DNA from: Adiantum capillus-veneris
Lineage: Eukaryota; Streptophyta; Polypodiopsida; Polypodiales; Pteridaceae
Direction: 5' to 3'
NCBI GenBank assembly: GCA_014529385.2
Contig: CM043963.1
Location: 100,792,912-100,856,911, forward strand
Length of the DNA: 64,000 nucleotides
Of the stretch, positions 1-10,928 are shown piece after piece (the stretch's first letter is position 1; the number at the start of each line of letters is the position of its first letter). A program made the translations under genes and the position numbers. Under the pieces are notes generated by a model, which was not told the DNA's origin, searched no databases, and saw only the letters and a list, made by a program, of their open reading frames with translations.

Positions 1-1059
1 GTACAGGTAGGACAGCATGTACCTAGTGCAATGATTTTCACTATCACCAATACCAATGTGTTTTTTCTATAATAATGAGGAGTTGGTAGCACGTAAAACT
101 TCTCGAGGAAGCTATCCGTGGGCCGACGACATGAGGTAAGCAGGTGCATCAAATGGCATCTAGTGCCGTCAGGAGGTCGAATGGGGTCAATACTTCCACG
201 TGGATAAGTGCGGACACAACGTGGGTGTTTCCTTGTGATAATTATGCAAAAATTTCATCATGAGAACTGTATCTGGGGGCCACTTCACGTGGTTTCGGGA
301 TGCATTATTGAAAAAAGTTGAGTGCCAGGTGTGCAGATGGATGCAGCAGGGTGACAACTATGCACTACATGTCCAGTTTTTTGGCCCGTTCGGAGCCTAT
401 TCGAGGTCTGTTTGAGGTCAACTAAAAGACCAAAGGTGCCCAAGTAATAAAGTGAAGTGTGGGAACTGAAAAACCTAAGAGAAGACCAGAAAAAACGTAG
501 AGAGAAGAGGAGGAATGGATGCAAGTGACTTTTTGCTATTTTTGGAGCCTGTTTTGGTCATAAACTGCTCATCCGAGGTCGGATTTGAGCACTTTGACAT
601 TGTAGATTGGGGTTTTGGGCCGTTCCGGACGTGATGGTGCTATCCATTTTCTCAAATTTCTCACTATTTTTCTGTTGTTTTGGCTGTAAGTTTCTCCTAG
701 AGAGAAGCTTCTGCTCCAATTTGTGATTGTATCTGGCATATTTTACCCATATTGTGTGAGCTATTTGCCCCATTGATGTTGGCCCAAGCTCAATTGTATC
801 TAAACATAAAAAATTATCCTCTTTTGAGCTGAGTTTTTTGGGTGTGTGTATGTGTGCATGTGTCTCTCTGTGTGGAGTGGGCAAATGGATAGTCTCTCTC
901 CTCTCACTCCATCGGTGTATTCCCTGTCTGGGCCAGGTGGGTTGTGTAAGCCGAGTGGTGCCCCATAGTGTGTGTGTGTGTGTGTGTGTGTGTGTATCAT
1001 CCCAAGAGTGTGTGTCGGGTCATTATAGAGGTGTTGTGTGTGTTTCCATCTCGCTCACA
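1..1059 (+). repeat. Tat-type element, 5' LTR (left edge not resolved)
   Basis: This stretch is a close copy of 35934-36919 plus 45982-46066, the two halves of the LTR that follows the Tat pol gene. Both end in CGCTCACA, and the left copy is followed by a TGGCGCC primer-binding site, so it is the 5' LTR of the same plus-strand element. It contains a GT tract (968-995). Homology to the right copy already exists at the first bases (caggtaggacagca, 4-17, also just upstream of 35949), so the true left edge may lie before the window. A canonical TG start would be at position 18. ORFs here are not conserved and I regard them as chance. Confidence 0.75.
968..995. repeat. (GT)n microsatellite in Tat LTR
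   Basis: A run of 14 GT units. The equivalent tract in the 3' LTR is the insertion site of family A copy 3. Confidence 0.95.
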
Positions 1060-1065
1060 TTCTTT

Positions 1066-1083
1066 TGGCGCCCCCACGGAGGA
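1066..1083 (+). other. Primer-binding site of the Tat element
   Basis: TGGCGCCCCCACGG begins six bases after the LTR end. A TGGCGCC start is typical of Tat-lineage elements, whose primer is often assigned to tRNA-Arg. The exact tRNA is not assigned here because the match beyond the first bases is imperfect. Confidence 0.55.
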
Positions 1084-1972
1084 TCTTCTTTGAGTACCTT
1101 CAGCTTCGGGACTACAGGTTGCAGATTACAGATCACAGGTTATAGGTTACAGGTACAGGTACATGTGATTCACACAGGTACAGGTAGCTGGAGTAGAGTG
1201 AGATACTGGCAAGTGGAAGTCACTTGCAGTTGTTGCCGTACGTATGCATCATATGGCACCTGTTTGAGCGCATTGTCTGCTGGTATTGTATGTTACTTGT
1301 GAAACTACTATTGTACGTCTTTGTAGATCCATACTTGGTTTTTTTGGCAATCCCAACCATTTCTGAGACTTGGTTTAGAAGATATTCATTTCTAAGACTT
1401 GACAATACGAGATTTGCATAAGCTTTCGTGAGAGGGTCGATAGCGTGAGGTTTTATTGAGCTAGGGGATTCTCAAATGTGAGCTTCTTTCCGTGATACAG
1501 GTGGCTGGAGCACTCTTTTCGTGACCTCGCTATAGGCTATGTACTAGTGATTCCTACTTGATGCTCGACTTCTATTGTTGGTAGGTTATGCATACATATA
1601 CACTCTATATTTTGGGTTCTTATTGCCCTACTTGTGGGGAAACTCTGCCAAAAAATTTCCAAGTTGGGATGGCTGGTTTTTTCGTCTTTTGAGCCATTTA
1701 TGATGTTATGGTACTGAAATTTTGACAAAATCAGAGGATAAGTCAGGCGTGCCTTCTTGAAAGCTGCATGGTTGGCTTTATTGGATGATCAAAATGGACG
1801 TCAATTCACTCCTTTTTATTTAACACAAAAAAACCAAATAAATGTTCATGTGTCTAGGAAGATTTTTTTCCAGCAGCGCATAGTCTTTATATTCAACCCA
1901 AGAAGATTAAGAGAGATACTGGAATGCCCTTCACCTGTTGTAATTCCGATGATTAACTATGAAAACTCATTT
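1084..1972 (+). other. Tat leader, first part, no gene seen
   Basis: This is untranslated leader between primer-binding site and gag, split from its second part (30923-31047) by the chromovirus. Positions 1111-1190 carry an irregular cluster of ACAGGT motifs (ACAGGT, ATAGGT, ACAGGTACAGGT). An 86-codon ORF at 1757-2017 crosses into the inserted LTR and is therefore not a real gene. Confidence 0.5.
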
Positions 1973-1977
1973 GATGT
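1973..1977. repeat. Target-site duplication gatgt, left
   Basis: gatgt immediately precedes the chromovirus LTR and is repeated at 30918-30922 just after the other LTR. This proves that 1978-30917 entered as one element. Confidence 0.95.
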
Positions 1978-3030
1978 TGTGAGGTCCCTACCCCGTCGTC
2001 TCAAACGGAGGATCTGATGGTAAACCTAGTGGCCACTAGATCTATAGCGGAAGCAAACAAAGTGGTTCAGGGTTCATCTAGCGGACGATCTCTCATCACA
2101 AAGTGAGTCGAGTTCGAGCCTACTAGCAACAACGAGATCTAGCTCCACCTCGCAAGGGAAGCAATATTAATTTGTCTAGCGATCCTACGACCCACCTTCC
2201 AAGAGGAGAGAAATCCCGACTGCCTTTTTCCCCATGTTTCAGAGACACGTACACTTGAGACCTTGCCGCTCTTGGGGCAATGAGTATTACTAGTATCGAT
2301 TTATAACACTATGGGGAAGGAGAGTTCCCGACCAATCGGGACCACCCTTCTCATAGGCATTGGCAACTTGAGCTAAGCCCCCACTTTCCACCCCCACACA
2401 CACACTTCCTTGTGTGTCCTAATTACTACCACAATGGTTTTTCAACATAAAAGTTCCTTGATTAGATTCCGATTCACAGGGTTGGTTAAAACAACCCTTC
2501 AACCAATATTATAAATCGGCACCAAGACAGTAATTCTAGTAGAAATTCTACTCAAACTTATTCATTAAAATTCCAATGTTCTGGAGGTACAACATCCCCC
2601 CTCCAGTGAGAGTTTACTCCTCCCGTTGTCGCGTAGCTGCTCATACAACTAGGTATGTCCACCACATAGAAAGCACGACATGAACATTCCCACCGCATAG
2701 AAAACAAGACGTGGGTTCCCACCACATAGAAAGCAAGTCGTAGTTAGAGGCCCTAAGCTAGTAACTCTAGCTACTGCGAAATCTTCGCAAGCCGCCCCCT
2801 GTGATCAGTAGGGGGATCAGAACTAGTTCAACATTGGAAATAGGAATGAACATGCCGAGCTAATTTTCCCTAGTAGACATTCTTTCCTTTTTCAAACAGT
2901 ATATCCATCAACCATTCTTTCCTAATTAGAATTTAATATACAATTGAATTCAAATGCCGAGGTTTCCATCGGATTTCTCCAACATGTTTAGGGATATGTT
3001 CTTTCCTAACTTATCGTATGCAATGTTAAA

Positions 3031-3270
3031 TTAAACAAACTTGAATAAAATGTGACCTACCTCCTCCATTTCCTCGTCATTGGCCCGTGAGATGGCCGGT
3101 ACTTCTTCGTCCATGGGAGCTTTCCCTTTCCCATTCACGTTGCTTGTTCCTGCCTCGCGGTCGTGGGCACCACCGAAGCGAGTTCTCTTTACCGGGGCCA
3201 TTTTATACTCACTACTTACTTGACAAACTTGGAGAAAAGAACTAATGTCCGAGAGTACCATAACAATCAA
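3031..3270 (-). CDS. LTR-borne short ORF, 3' LTR copy
   Basis: 79 codons, and the same ORF occurs with the same length in the 5' LTR (19477-19716). The likely start is the internal Met followed by APVKRTRFGG. The peptide is hydrophilic, with a basic start and an acidic end (ANDEEMEEVG). No family is recognised. In the 5' LTR the same sequence ends at a good splice donor and could be a first coding exon. Here, in the 3' LTR, it has no element exon downstream and is probably a passive copy. Confidence 0.35.
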   Translation of the reverse strand: MIVMVLSDISSFLQVCQVSSEYKMAPVKRTRFGGAHDREAGTSNVNGKGKAPMDEEVPAISRANDEEMEEVGHILFKFV

Positions 3271-4031
3271 GATGACAAATTAGAATCACTAAATAATTCA
3301 TTCTATTGAGGTGGTTAGATTTCCTTCAAGACATAGTCATTTATGGATAGTACCTTACTTGTTCTATGGGAACTGACTCTAAAATCAAATACTTTGCCTA
3401 GTTAATTAGGAATTTTAGATTTTTACTAATCAAATTACTAGAGGGTGAATTAGACATGCTAAATCACTTTCCTAATGTAAGTAGAGAAATACAGAATCTC
3501 CATATGCATACTTGAGAATTCTTCCTTCCTAGTGGATTAATGACGGATTAATTTCCCTTAATTGCATCCTAATCTATGAACATATTGAATCTAACTTAGC
3601 TATTCAAACATTGTGTGGTAATGGGATGAATTTGACCAATTTCACATCATTACCGGCTTGACAATTATTTACTATGATGACTAGCGGAAGATTTCTTCTT
3701 ACTAATCATGCATCAATCTATGATTAGGGGAGGTTAATTTCTTGCATAATTAACAATTGGATGATGATTATGTAATAGACTAATGATATGGAAAATTAGA
3801 GAGTAGCTATTGAGTAATTTAGCTATGATTAAGCATAATAGTTGAGGAATTAAGAGAATGATGGAGAGATTTGCAGAAAAGCATAAATTAAATCGATATT
3901 ACCGTGATTAGGGGTTGAAATCTACTCGAATTTCTGATCCAATGGAGTTCTCAAGATGAGAATCGGGCAGCACTTCCCTCCTTTGCTTCTTCTCTAAAAA
4001 GTATGTGTGCCGACAGCACCTCCCCAAGGTG

Positions 4032-4038
4032 TGTGTGT

Positions 4039-4119
<81 letters not shown>
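4032..4119. repeat. (GT)n microsatellite in chromovirus LTR
   Basis: More than 40 GT units with one AAGT interruption at the start. The expanded counterpart in the other LTR is 30064-30248. Confidence 0.95.
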
Positions 4120-4121
<2 letters not shown>

Positions 4122-4786
4122 CACACTCTTAAATAGGCCTCTCCATGGTGAAAATCGACCTTCTTGCTATTTGCATCTGAGAGATACTCCACTTATGCAT
4201 GGCAAGTCCAGTTACATGCCTACCAAGTGTCCAATTAGCTAGTGTAGCTGACTCTCACACTCACTCTCAAGCATGGCAACTCTCCCACAACTCCCAAAAG
4301 AAGAGAGGGCGCCCTCTAGCTGCTAAAGCAAGCTCATAGTGGCCTGGAACCTGTTTCGACACAGCCTCGAGCCCTGGTGCCTCCCCGCACAACCTTAGGA
4401 AATTTTGGTTTTAGGCTAAAACGGGCCATACGAGTCGGAATTTAATGCCGTAAATTGCTATACTAAGCTCTAACTAAGGTGTATCTATGCGAGTACCTGC
4501 CATATATAGCAGTCCTTGGGGTCCGAAAATGCATTTTTTTCAAATTCGGGGTATGGGTGCAATTTTTCGAGATGGTCAAAACTAGACGGGTCGGGTGACC
4601 AATAACTTACTATTTTGGGAAATTTTTCACAAAAATTATTTTAATTCACTTTTGGAAGCTTTATAACATTCTAAACATTATGGCATCGATAGAATTTGGA
4701 AAACTGCTAAAAATAGTAACTTTTTCCATTATGTTCATTCCATGGTATAAGGGTGCTCTTTTTTGGTCGGGGTCAGAGACCTTACA

Positions 4787-4797
4787 ACCTCCCGAAC
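4787..4797 (-). other. Candidate polypurine tract of chromovirus
   Basis: On the minus strand the bases just before the 3' LTR read TTCGGGAGGT. This is a short, weak purine run at the place where the plus-strand primer must be. It is supported mainly by position. Confidence 0.4.
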
Positions 4798-4817
4798 GTG
4801 AAAAATTTGAGATGTCC

Positions 4818-6330
4818 TTATCTCAAGAATGTGTTTGGGTAATCTTTTATGAGCGTTGGTTTGTCCTCCCAAGTTGCATCTTCTTCAGGGTAATCATTCC
4901 ACTTTACTAGATGCTCCGTGATGGTTCTGTTGCGTAACTTTCTTTCCCTTGTTTCGAGTACATAGTCCGGTTGGAGCTCGAGAACTCCTTGTGCTGGCAT
5001 GACTATCTGATCTAAGTCCAAGAATTGATCAGGATTAGGGATATAGGGTTTGAATAAGCAGACGTGGAATACGTCATGAACCCTTAAGTTTGTAGGTAAC
5101 TTTAGCTTGTAGGCCTGGTCACTCACAACTTTAACGATCTCGAATGGTCCACAATACCTTGGGCTTATCTTCTTGTATCTGTCTAGTAATAAGTTTCTTT
5201 TCTTCGATCGGACTCGCAGAAAAACCTTATCCCCTTCCTTGAAAGTTCTTTCCGAACGGTTCTTATCTGCATAATGCTTCTGTCTATCCTGAGTTGCCTG
5301 AATGTCTTGGCGAATAGCTCTAGTCTGAGCTTCCATATCTTCTAACATCTTTCTAGAGGCTTCTACCCTGATGGTTGGATCCGAGAAGTTCAGTGGTGCT
5401 AAACAGTCCTGTCCATAAAGAGCTTTAAAGGGTGACATTCCAATGCTTATGTGTTCGTAAGAATTATAAGCATATTCTACCAAAGGAAGATATTGTAACC
5501 ACTTCTTTGGCTCTTGCAAACAATAGGCCCTGAGAATGTCCTCAATGACTTGATTTACCCTTTCAGTCTGCCCATCTGTCTCTGCGGATGATACGCTGTA
5601 CTGAAGGCTAATTGTGACCCAATAGATTGGAAAAGAGAAGTCTAAAATTTTGATGTAAACTTGGCATCTCTATCACTGACTATACGCTTGGGTAAACCAT
5701 GTAACCTAAAAATCTCCTTGATGAATACCCGGCTAATATCTGAAGCAGTAAAGGTTGTTTTTACGTGTATTAGATGAGCCACTTTTGTGAGCATATCAAC
5801 AACCACGAAAACAGAGTCATAACCTCCTGTAGAAGGTAATCCTGTAACGAAGTCCATACTGATGCATTCCCATTTCATCTGGGGTATGTCAAGAGGTTGA
5901 AGTTGCCTTGGTAACTTGATTCTTTTGGCTTTTATCCGCTGACAAGAAAGACATTGCCTCACATAGAGAAGTATGTCTTCTTTCATTTCAGACCAAAAAT
6001 AACTCCTCCTGACAGCATGAAGAGTCTTAGCATAACCTGGATATCCAGATGTAGAGCTATTATGTGCTTCATATAGAATGGCCTTCTTTAGAGCTGGGTC
6101 TCTGGGTACACAGAGTCTATGTCTGTAGTAAAGACATCCGCCCATAAGAGAGTAATCTTTAGCTTCAGGCATCTTATTCTTTTGGACTAATGATACTATA
6201 CGCTGGTATTCTAGATCTACCAAAGATGCTTCTTTGATTGTGTCCCAGATAGGGTTATTTGGAATAGAGATAGCTCCGAGAAAAGATTTTCGGCTAAGTC
6301 CATCTGCAACTGCATTTTTCTTTCCTGGTC
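4818..6330 (-). pseudogene. Chromovirus integrase with chromodomain (broken)
   Basis: The end of a Ty3/gypsy pol. From N- to C-terminus one sees the integrase zinc-binding region (about 6290-5930, with VRQCLSCQR), the catalytic core (FVTGLPSTGGYDSVFVVVD near 5850 and IVSDRDAKFTS near 5650), the C-terminal domain (RYCGPFEIVKVV, VHDVFHVCLFKPY) and a chromodomain (LVKWNDYPEEDATWE, 4818-4960), which defines the chromovirus clade. Damage: the second zinc-binding His of the usual GHPG motif reads Tyr (SGYPG), there is a stop just after TSKF (5642), and a small insertion shifts the frame near 5590. Integrase inserts element cDNA into chromosomes, and the chromodomain is thought to guide it to chromatin marks. 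This copy cannot make an intact enzyme. Confidence 0.88.
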
Positions 6331-7768
6331 TATACTTTATGTCAAGGTCATATTCTTGTAAAAGCTCTATCCATTGCCATTGTCGCATATTGAGAATAGG
6401 TTGAGTAAAAGTCCATTTTAAGCTCTTGTGGTCTGTAACCAACTGAAACTTGTGCCCGAGAAGATAATGTCTCCATAACTTCAGCGTATGTATAACCGCT
6501 AAAAGTTACAAATCGTGAGTAGGATAATTCTTCTCATGATCCCTCAGCTTTTGCGAATTATACGCCACCGGTCTTCCTTCTTGAGTAAGAACTCTGCCTA
6601 AAACAAACTTGCTAGCATTAGTCGCTACTTCAAATTCTTTACTGAAATCTAGAAGCTTTAAGATAGGAGCTGAGACCAAGAATTCTTTTAGCTTAGCAAA
6701 ACTAAACTGGTGCTTGGCCTTCCATTCGATCCTCATTCCTTTCTTCAGGAGTTCCGTCAAAGGTGCAGAAATACGTGCATAGTCCTTGACAAAAATCCTG
6801 TACCATCCCGTTATCCCAAGAAATCCTCTTACTTCACGGACGGTGGATGGTTGAGGCCAATCAACGATATCCTTGACTTTATCTAAGTCCACTGAAATCC
6901 CTTCGGCCAATATGACAAATCCAAGATAATTGACCTTTGGTGAGCAGAAGGTACATTTGCTCGCTTTAGCGTAAAGTTGGTGTTCTCGAAGAAGATCAAG
7001 TACTTTGCGAACATGTTCTTCATGATCTGCCTCGTTCTTAGAATAGATCAGAATGTCATCAAAGAAAACCAAGAAAAAATCATCCAGATAAGGTCTAAAA
7101 ATATCCTACATAAGTCGATTGAAGCTTGCAGGAGCATTTGTTAGACCAAAAGACATTACTGTGAATTCGCAGTGTCCATACCTAGTGTTGAAAGCTGTCT
7201 TTGGAATATCTGATTCCTTGATCTTGATTTGGTAATATCCTGACCTTAGATCAATCGTTGTAAACATTTTGGCACCGTGGAGTTTGTTCAAGAGTTCGTC
7301 AATCCTTGGAATTGGATACTTGTTCTTGACAGTTACCTGGTTCATCTACGGTAATCTATGCATAGCCTTAAGGTCCCATCCTTCTTCTTCTGAAAAAGAA
7401 CTAGTGCACCCCAAGGAGAAGTACTGGGTCGAATGAATCCTTGTTCAATGAGTTGCCTAAGTTGTTCCTTGAGTTCGATGGCCTCTGGAAGTGACATTTT
7501 ATAAGGTCTTTTTGAGATAGGTTCACATCCAGGGATAGTCTCAATCTCATGATCTACCTCTGTGTGTGGAGGAAGATTGGTAAGGTCTTCAGGGAATACA
7601 TCATCATACTCCCTCAACCACTTTGGTCGAAGTGTGGTATCTGATTGGCCCACCTTATTGAGCTTTACCGCATAAATTTGTTGCCCCTCTCTCAGTCCCT
7701 TCAAAAATCGGTTGGCCTTAACTAGAGTAGCCTTAGAGTCTCCCATTTTCCCCCTGGATTAAGACTTT
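6331..7768 (-). pseudogene. Chromovirus reverse transcriptase and RNase H (broken)
   Basis: The reverse transcriptase starts near 7500 ([18 protein letters not shown], then [14 protein letters not shown]), continues with [13 protein letters not shown] and NAPASF (7345-7106), and carries the FFDD catalytic motif at about 7065. RNase H follows (EFEVATNASKFVLG, VTDHKSLKW). Frame breaks occur near 7745, 7345 and 7100, with a stop at about 6506. The RNase H Asp of the usual TDAS motif is Asn. The frame reading into this region from the protease at 17691 continues across the family A insertion, which confirms that 7774-17685 was inserted into one gag-pol gene. Not functional as it stands. Confidence 0.88.
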
Positions 7769-7773
7769 ATTAC
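7769..7773. repeat. Target-site duplication attac, left
   Basis: attac directly before the inverted LTR at 7774, repeated at 17686-17690 directly after the right LTR. The unit 7774-17685, including the extra inverted LTR, therefore integrated as one piece. Confidence 0.93.
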
Positions 7774-8068
7774 TGTTAACCCTCACGGCACACGGACACC
7801 CTATGATCTATAAACGTTGTATTATTTATTTAAGTAGAGTCAGGTACCGGGCTTGTCGGACCAATAGGAAAAGGGTAAGAGTGATCGCCAATGAGAGGCG
7901 CACTTTAACTTGGACATTCAAGGGATTAGTTGGTTAAGCATGGGGGCCCAAGTGTGAATGGGGTGAGCTCCTATAAAAGCCAACTAAACCTAATTTTTAC
8001 TCATTCTCTCATTTGTGCAATTGAAGAGTGCTCTTGCTCCATCTCCATCTTCTTCTTCTTCACCTCCT

Positions 8069-8104
<36 letters not shown>

Positions 8105-8292
8105 GGAGAGTGTGTGTGCGATCGAGCATTACGAAGGCACGACGGCGGCGAAGCGGTTGAGCGCGGCACGACTGCAGCTTCTTCTTCATCGCGGGGAGGA
8201 ATCCACCACGAAGGCGAGCGTAGAGCGGTGAGTGACACACCCTTTGTTTTCTTGAGCTTGCTAGTTTAGGCTTGTTGTGTGCTTGGAGCCGT
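7774..8292 (+). repeat. Family A LTR, inverted and truncated extra copy
   Basis: This is the reverse complement of a family A LTR. It begins TGTTAACC at the target site and runs as far as ggcttgttgtgtgcttgg, then breaks off about 60 bp before the U5 end and abuts the U5 end of the forward LTR at 8293. Its U3 end carries the variant also present at the right end of copy 1 (atctataaacgttgtatt...), not the variant of its neighbour. With 8293-8878 it makes an inverted repeat with arms of about 500 bp around a short loop. Confidence 0.92.
7972..7979 (+). promoter_or_regulatory. TATA box in the inverted LTR, reading rightward
   Basis: TATAAAAG lies in the same LTR context as the TATA boxes of the normal family A LTRs. 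Because this LTR is inverted, the promoter points to the right, antisense to the copy 1 genes and straight through the inverted repeat. Confidence 0.6.
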
Positions 8293-8543
8293 TGTGCGCT
8301 CCTTGCCGCACTGTCGAAGCAAGGGACTTGCCAATACACCGTATGCGAGCCACAAACGGCTCCAAGCACACAACAAGCCTAAACTAGCAAGCTCAAGAAA
8401 ACAAAGGGTGTGTCACTCACCGCTCTACGCTCGCCTTCGTGGTGGATTCCTCGCCGCGATGAAGAAGAAGCTGCAGTCGTGCCGCGCTCAACCGCTTCGC
8501 CGCCGTCGTGCCTTCGTAATGCTCGATCGCACACACACTCTCC

Positions 8544-8585
<42 letters not shown>

Positions 8586-8878
8586 AGGAGGTGAAGAAGA
8601 AGAAGATGGAGATGGAGCAAGAGCACTCTTCAATTGCACAAATGAGAGAATGAGTAAAAATTAGGTTTAGTTGGCTTTTATAGGAGCTCACCCCATTCAC
8701 ACTTGGACGCCCATGCTTAACCAACTAATCCCTTGAATGTCCAAGTTAAAGTGCGCCTCTCATCGACGATCACTCTACCTTTCCCTATTGGACCGACAAG
8801 CCCGGTACCTGACTCTACCAAATACATAATACGCGTCCATCGTAGGTGATGGGTGTCCGTGTGCCATGAGGGTTAACA
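8293..8878 (-). repeat. Family A copy 1, 3' LTR
   Basis: Complete LTR with TG...CA ends (plus strand TGTGCGCTCC...GGTTAACA). It sits next to the polypurine tract, so for the minus-strand element it is the 3' LTR. It holds a TATA box (cttttata, 8675-8682) and CT/CA tracts. The U3 end differs from the 5' LTR of the same copy (17106-17685) in a block of about 60 bp and matches the copy 2 LTRs instead. Confidence 0.93.
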
Positions 8879-8891
8879 TGCCCCCCTTCCT
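8879..8891 (-). other. Polypurine tract of family A copy 1
   Basis: Minus strand AGGAAGGGGGGCA immediately before the 3' LTR. The same tract is found at the equivalent place in copies 2 and 3. Confidence 0.85.
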
Positions 8892-10223
8892 GATGTAGAT
8901 TCCGTCCTCGGAAGCTATTGAGTTGAAGCTGGTTCGTCGAGGTGGAAGAGCATTTGAGATGAATGTCCTTAGCCTTCTTCAGTCACTGCAAAATCAAACA
9001 GCATTGGCACAGTAATTGCATTCTCTTAAAAAGCATATGCAGTTTTAGGTAGACAAATTGATTGGTAAAAGAATTTCAAACAATTTGGTAGCAATGAACA
9101 TTAAATTGCAATGTAATCAAATGCATAAACAGATGTACAGGTAGAAAATTAAACAAGTCTGGGGTCACTAATTTGACGGTGGAAAAGCACTAGAGATCGA
9201 ATATTAATACCATGGGTAAGCTTCTTAATTTTCTGTGGTCAATTAAGTTGTTTAATCGTGAGAGCCAAGTATTGATGTTCGAGGGCTGACTAGAGGCTAT
9301 ATCTAGAAAACCTTGTAGTTAAGCTACTATAAAAGGAATTTCTCATGAAATCATCGCCTGACTGATTACTTTTTCTTTGACCCCCCAAAGTCTTTTCACA
9401 TTGATTCAATTATGAAGTGGGTGCTTATTTTGTATGCCTTGGGTTTTTTGTTTTTCAAGGAAAAGCGCCCACACTGGGAACCTCTAGGGCTCTAGTACCA
9501 TAGGCTATACATGTGAGTGAAGTACCAATTTAAGCAGGGATTTCTCTTCCAGCTTAAAATTTTACATTGTGGCACTTTGATTTTTGCTTGTTCATTTTCA
9601 GCATTTAAATTTTGTAACTTTGGGGGGTCATATAACACTGTTACCCTCCCCAGGCTCATCACATTAGTAAACTCCCTTTATAATACTTAAGCTAAAGGTC
9701 AATAGGGTCAAGCCCACTAGAAAGCCCTAGTACATTTCATACAATGCTGCCTAAATCGGATTAAGAACCTAAGTAACCATTGCTTATTAGGAAGGCATTC
9801 CCCATGGTATTAAGAGAAGATTTCTAATATCTAGCTTGGTCAAACTAGCTTAGTTGGACTGCTTGATTTTTACACCTAGACAAGTGATTATGACAAAACA
9901 TTACATTGAATTAAATGTTTGATACTAAGCAAATGCGGTGAATATTATGCTACCAATCACAATCAAAGCAGACAAACATGGATGCAAAAAGATAAAGGCA
10001 ATGCTAATGGACAAGAAACACCTGTTTGTGTTGATGGTCGTGCTTGATTTGAAGGTTCCATGAAGGTCCAAATCCTATCAATAGCAACACGCTCCTGTAC
10101 ACACTAGGAAACAAAAGGAATACCTCCAGGAGGCACATCAGTGGGAAAAATTAAAACTCCTAAAAAACAAACTCAAAACACAATCTAGACCCCTAACCTA
10201 ACTATTTGTCACCCCTTTTAGAA
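8892..10223 (-). other. Family A copy 1, 3' noncoding region
   Basis: About 1.3 kb between the second ORF and the polypurine tract. It is AT-rich and closely conserved in copies 2 (21309-22658) and 3 (37541-38800), with no ORF conserved among them. Copy 1 lacks 16 bp present in the others near 10055 (between AAG repeats). I see no coding or RNA signal. It may carry packaging or 3'-end signals. Confidence 0.6.
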
Positions 10224-10655
10224 TCAAGGAAAGAGGATATTATATAAACCGGGTGGCCACCCTAAGGCTAGGCCTCTATCCTCATCATCTAGATAAATAA
10301 AATCGTTGTCCGTGAGGCCATAGTCTTCCTCGGTCTCTATTAGTTCCTCTTCATCATCCTCTTGTGCAAGCATGCTAATCAAGAACCTCGTGATGCGTGG
10401 ATACTCATCTTGTGCAAAAGAATAAGCATGTGCCATTGGAGACACATTCGCTACTGGGTAGGGATCACTAGTTAGCCATAGACGTATCAGCCATTCTAAC
10501 TCCTCAAAATTTCTCTCACATGCAAGGCTCTCTATCAAATCCCATTCGCAAGAAAGTATAGGGTAGCATACGTAGAACACTTGTTGAAAAGACAAGGGGT
10601 ACCTTTCATCAAAAATAGAAGTGCATGCCTCTGGTGAAGTAGCCATTTCTGACAA
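10224..10655 (-). CDS. Family A second ORF, acidic protein of unknown function
   Basis: 143 codons, starting MSEMATSPEACTS. The first two thirds look folded and globular (many aromatic residues; FQQVFYVCYPILSCEWDLIE, ELEWLIRLWLTSDPYP). The C-terminal third is strongly acidic (EDDEEELIETEEDYGL). There is no signal peptide, no clear membrane segment and no metal-binding motif. The protein differs by one residue from the copy 2 protein (22659-23090) and the ORF is missing from copy 3. It lies downstream of gag-protease in the same orientation after a gap of about 270 bp containing no gene. I do not recognise the family. The position recalls extra ORFs of some plant LTR elements, but no env-like feature is seen. 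Because the copies are recent, near-identity does not prove selection. Confidence 0.6.
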   Translation of the reverse strand: MSEMATSPEACTSIFDERYPLSFQQVFYVCYPILSCEWDLIESLACERNFEELEWLIRLWLTSDPYPVANVSPMAHAYSFAQDEYPRITRFLISMLAQEDDEEELIETEEDYGLTDNDFIYLDDEDRGLALGWPPGLYNILFP

Positions 10656-10928
10656 GACAGATAGATTTGGTTAGGCCTTTAAAACATAAGAGTTGTTTTT
10701 GTGTGTTGCTTGAATTGACACGGTGAATTTGGACTTATATGTAAGATCTGATAGGGTGCTCTCTCATTGCTAGGCGCTCTTGCTCTTTACTATTTTTGTT
10801 TTTTTGTGAGTATAAGGCTATATATATACATTCCCTAAGATCGGAGATTCAGAGGTCAGGGAAAAAGGTTGAGAGGGAAACAAATGAATGATGACTGTCA
10901 GCAAACACTCCCCCCTTCCTTGGGTAGA

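Larger units (their letters stand above)
1978..4786 (-). repeat. Chromovirus 3' LTR (2.8 kb)
   Basis: On the minus strand it starts TGTAAGGTC and ends GACCTCACA. It pairs with 18435-30917 after removal of two insertions in that copy. By eye the two LTRs differ by a few per cent plus small indels, so the insertion is not recent. It contains the LTR-borne short ORF (3031-3270), a GT tract (4032-4119) and a TATA-like TATTTAAG on the minus strand near 4130. Confidence 0.92.

Noticed and set aside
4003-4242. ORFs of repeated Cys-Val or Thr-His in the GT tracts (also near 30000-30330) and Ser-Leu or Arg-Glu in the CT tracts
   Set aside because: They are translations of microsatellites in several frames, with no conserved flanks.
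8001-8653. Mirror-image ORFs of 122-124 codons in the LTR (starting MLGAV) as a conserved LTR protein
   Set aside because: They cross the inverted-LTR junction and microsatellites and recur only because the LTR recurs, and no typical coding signal is seen.
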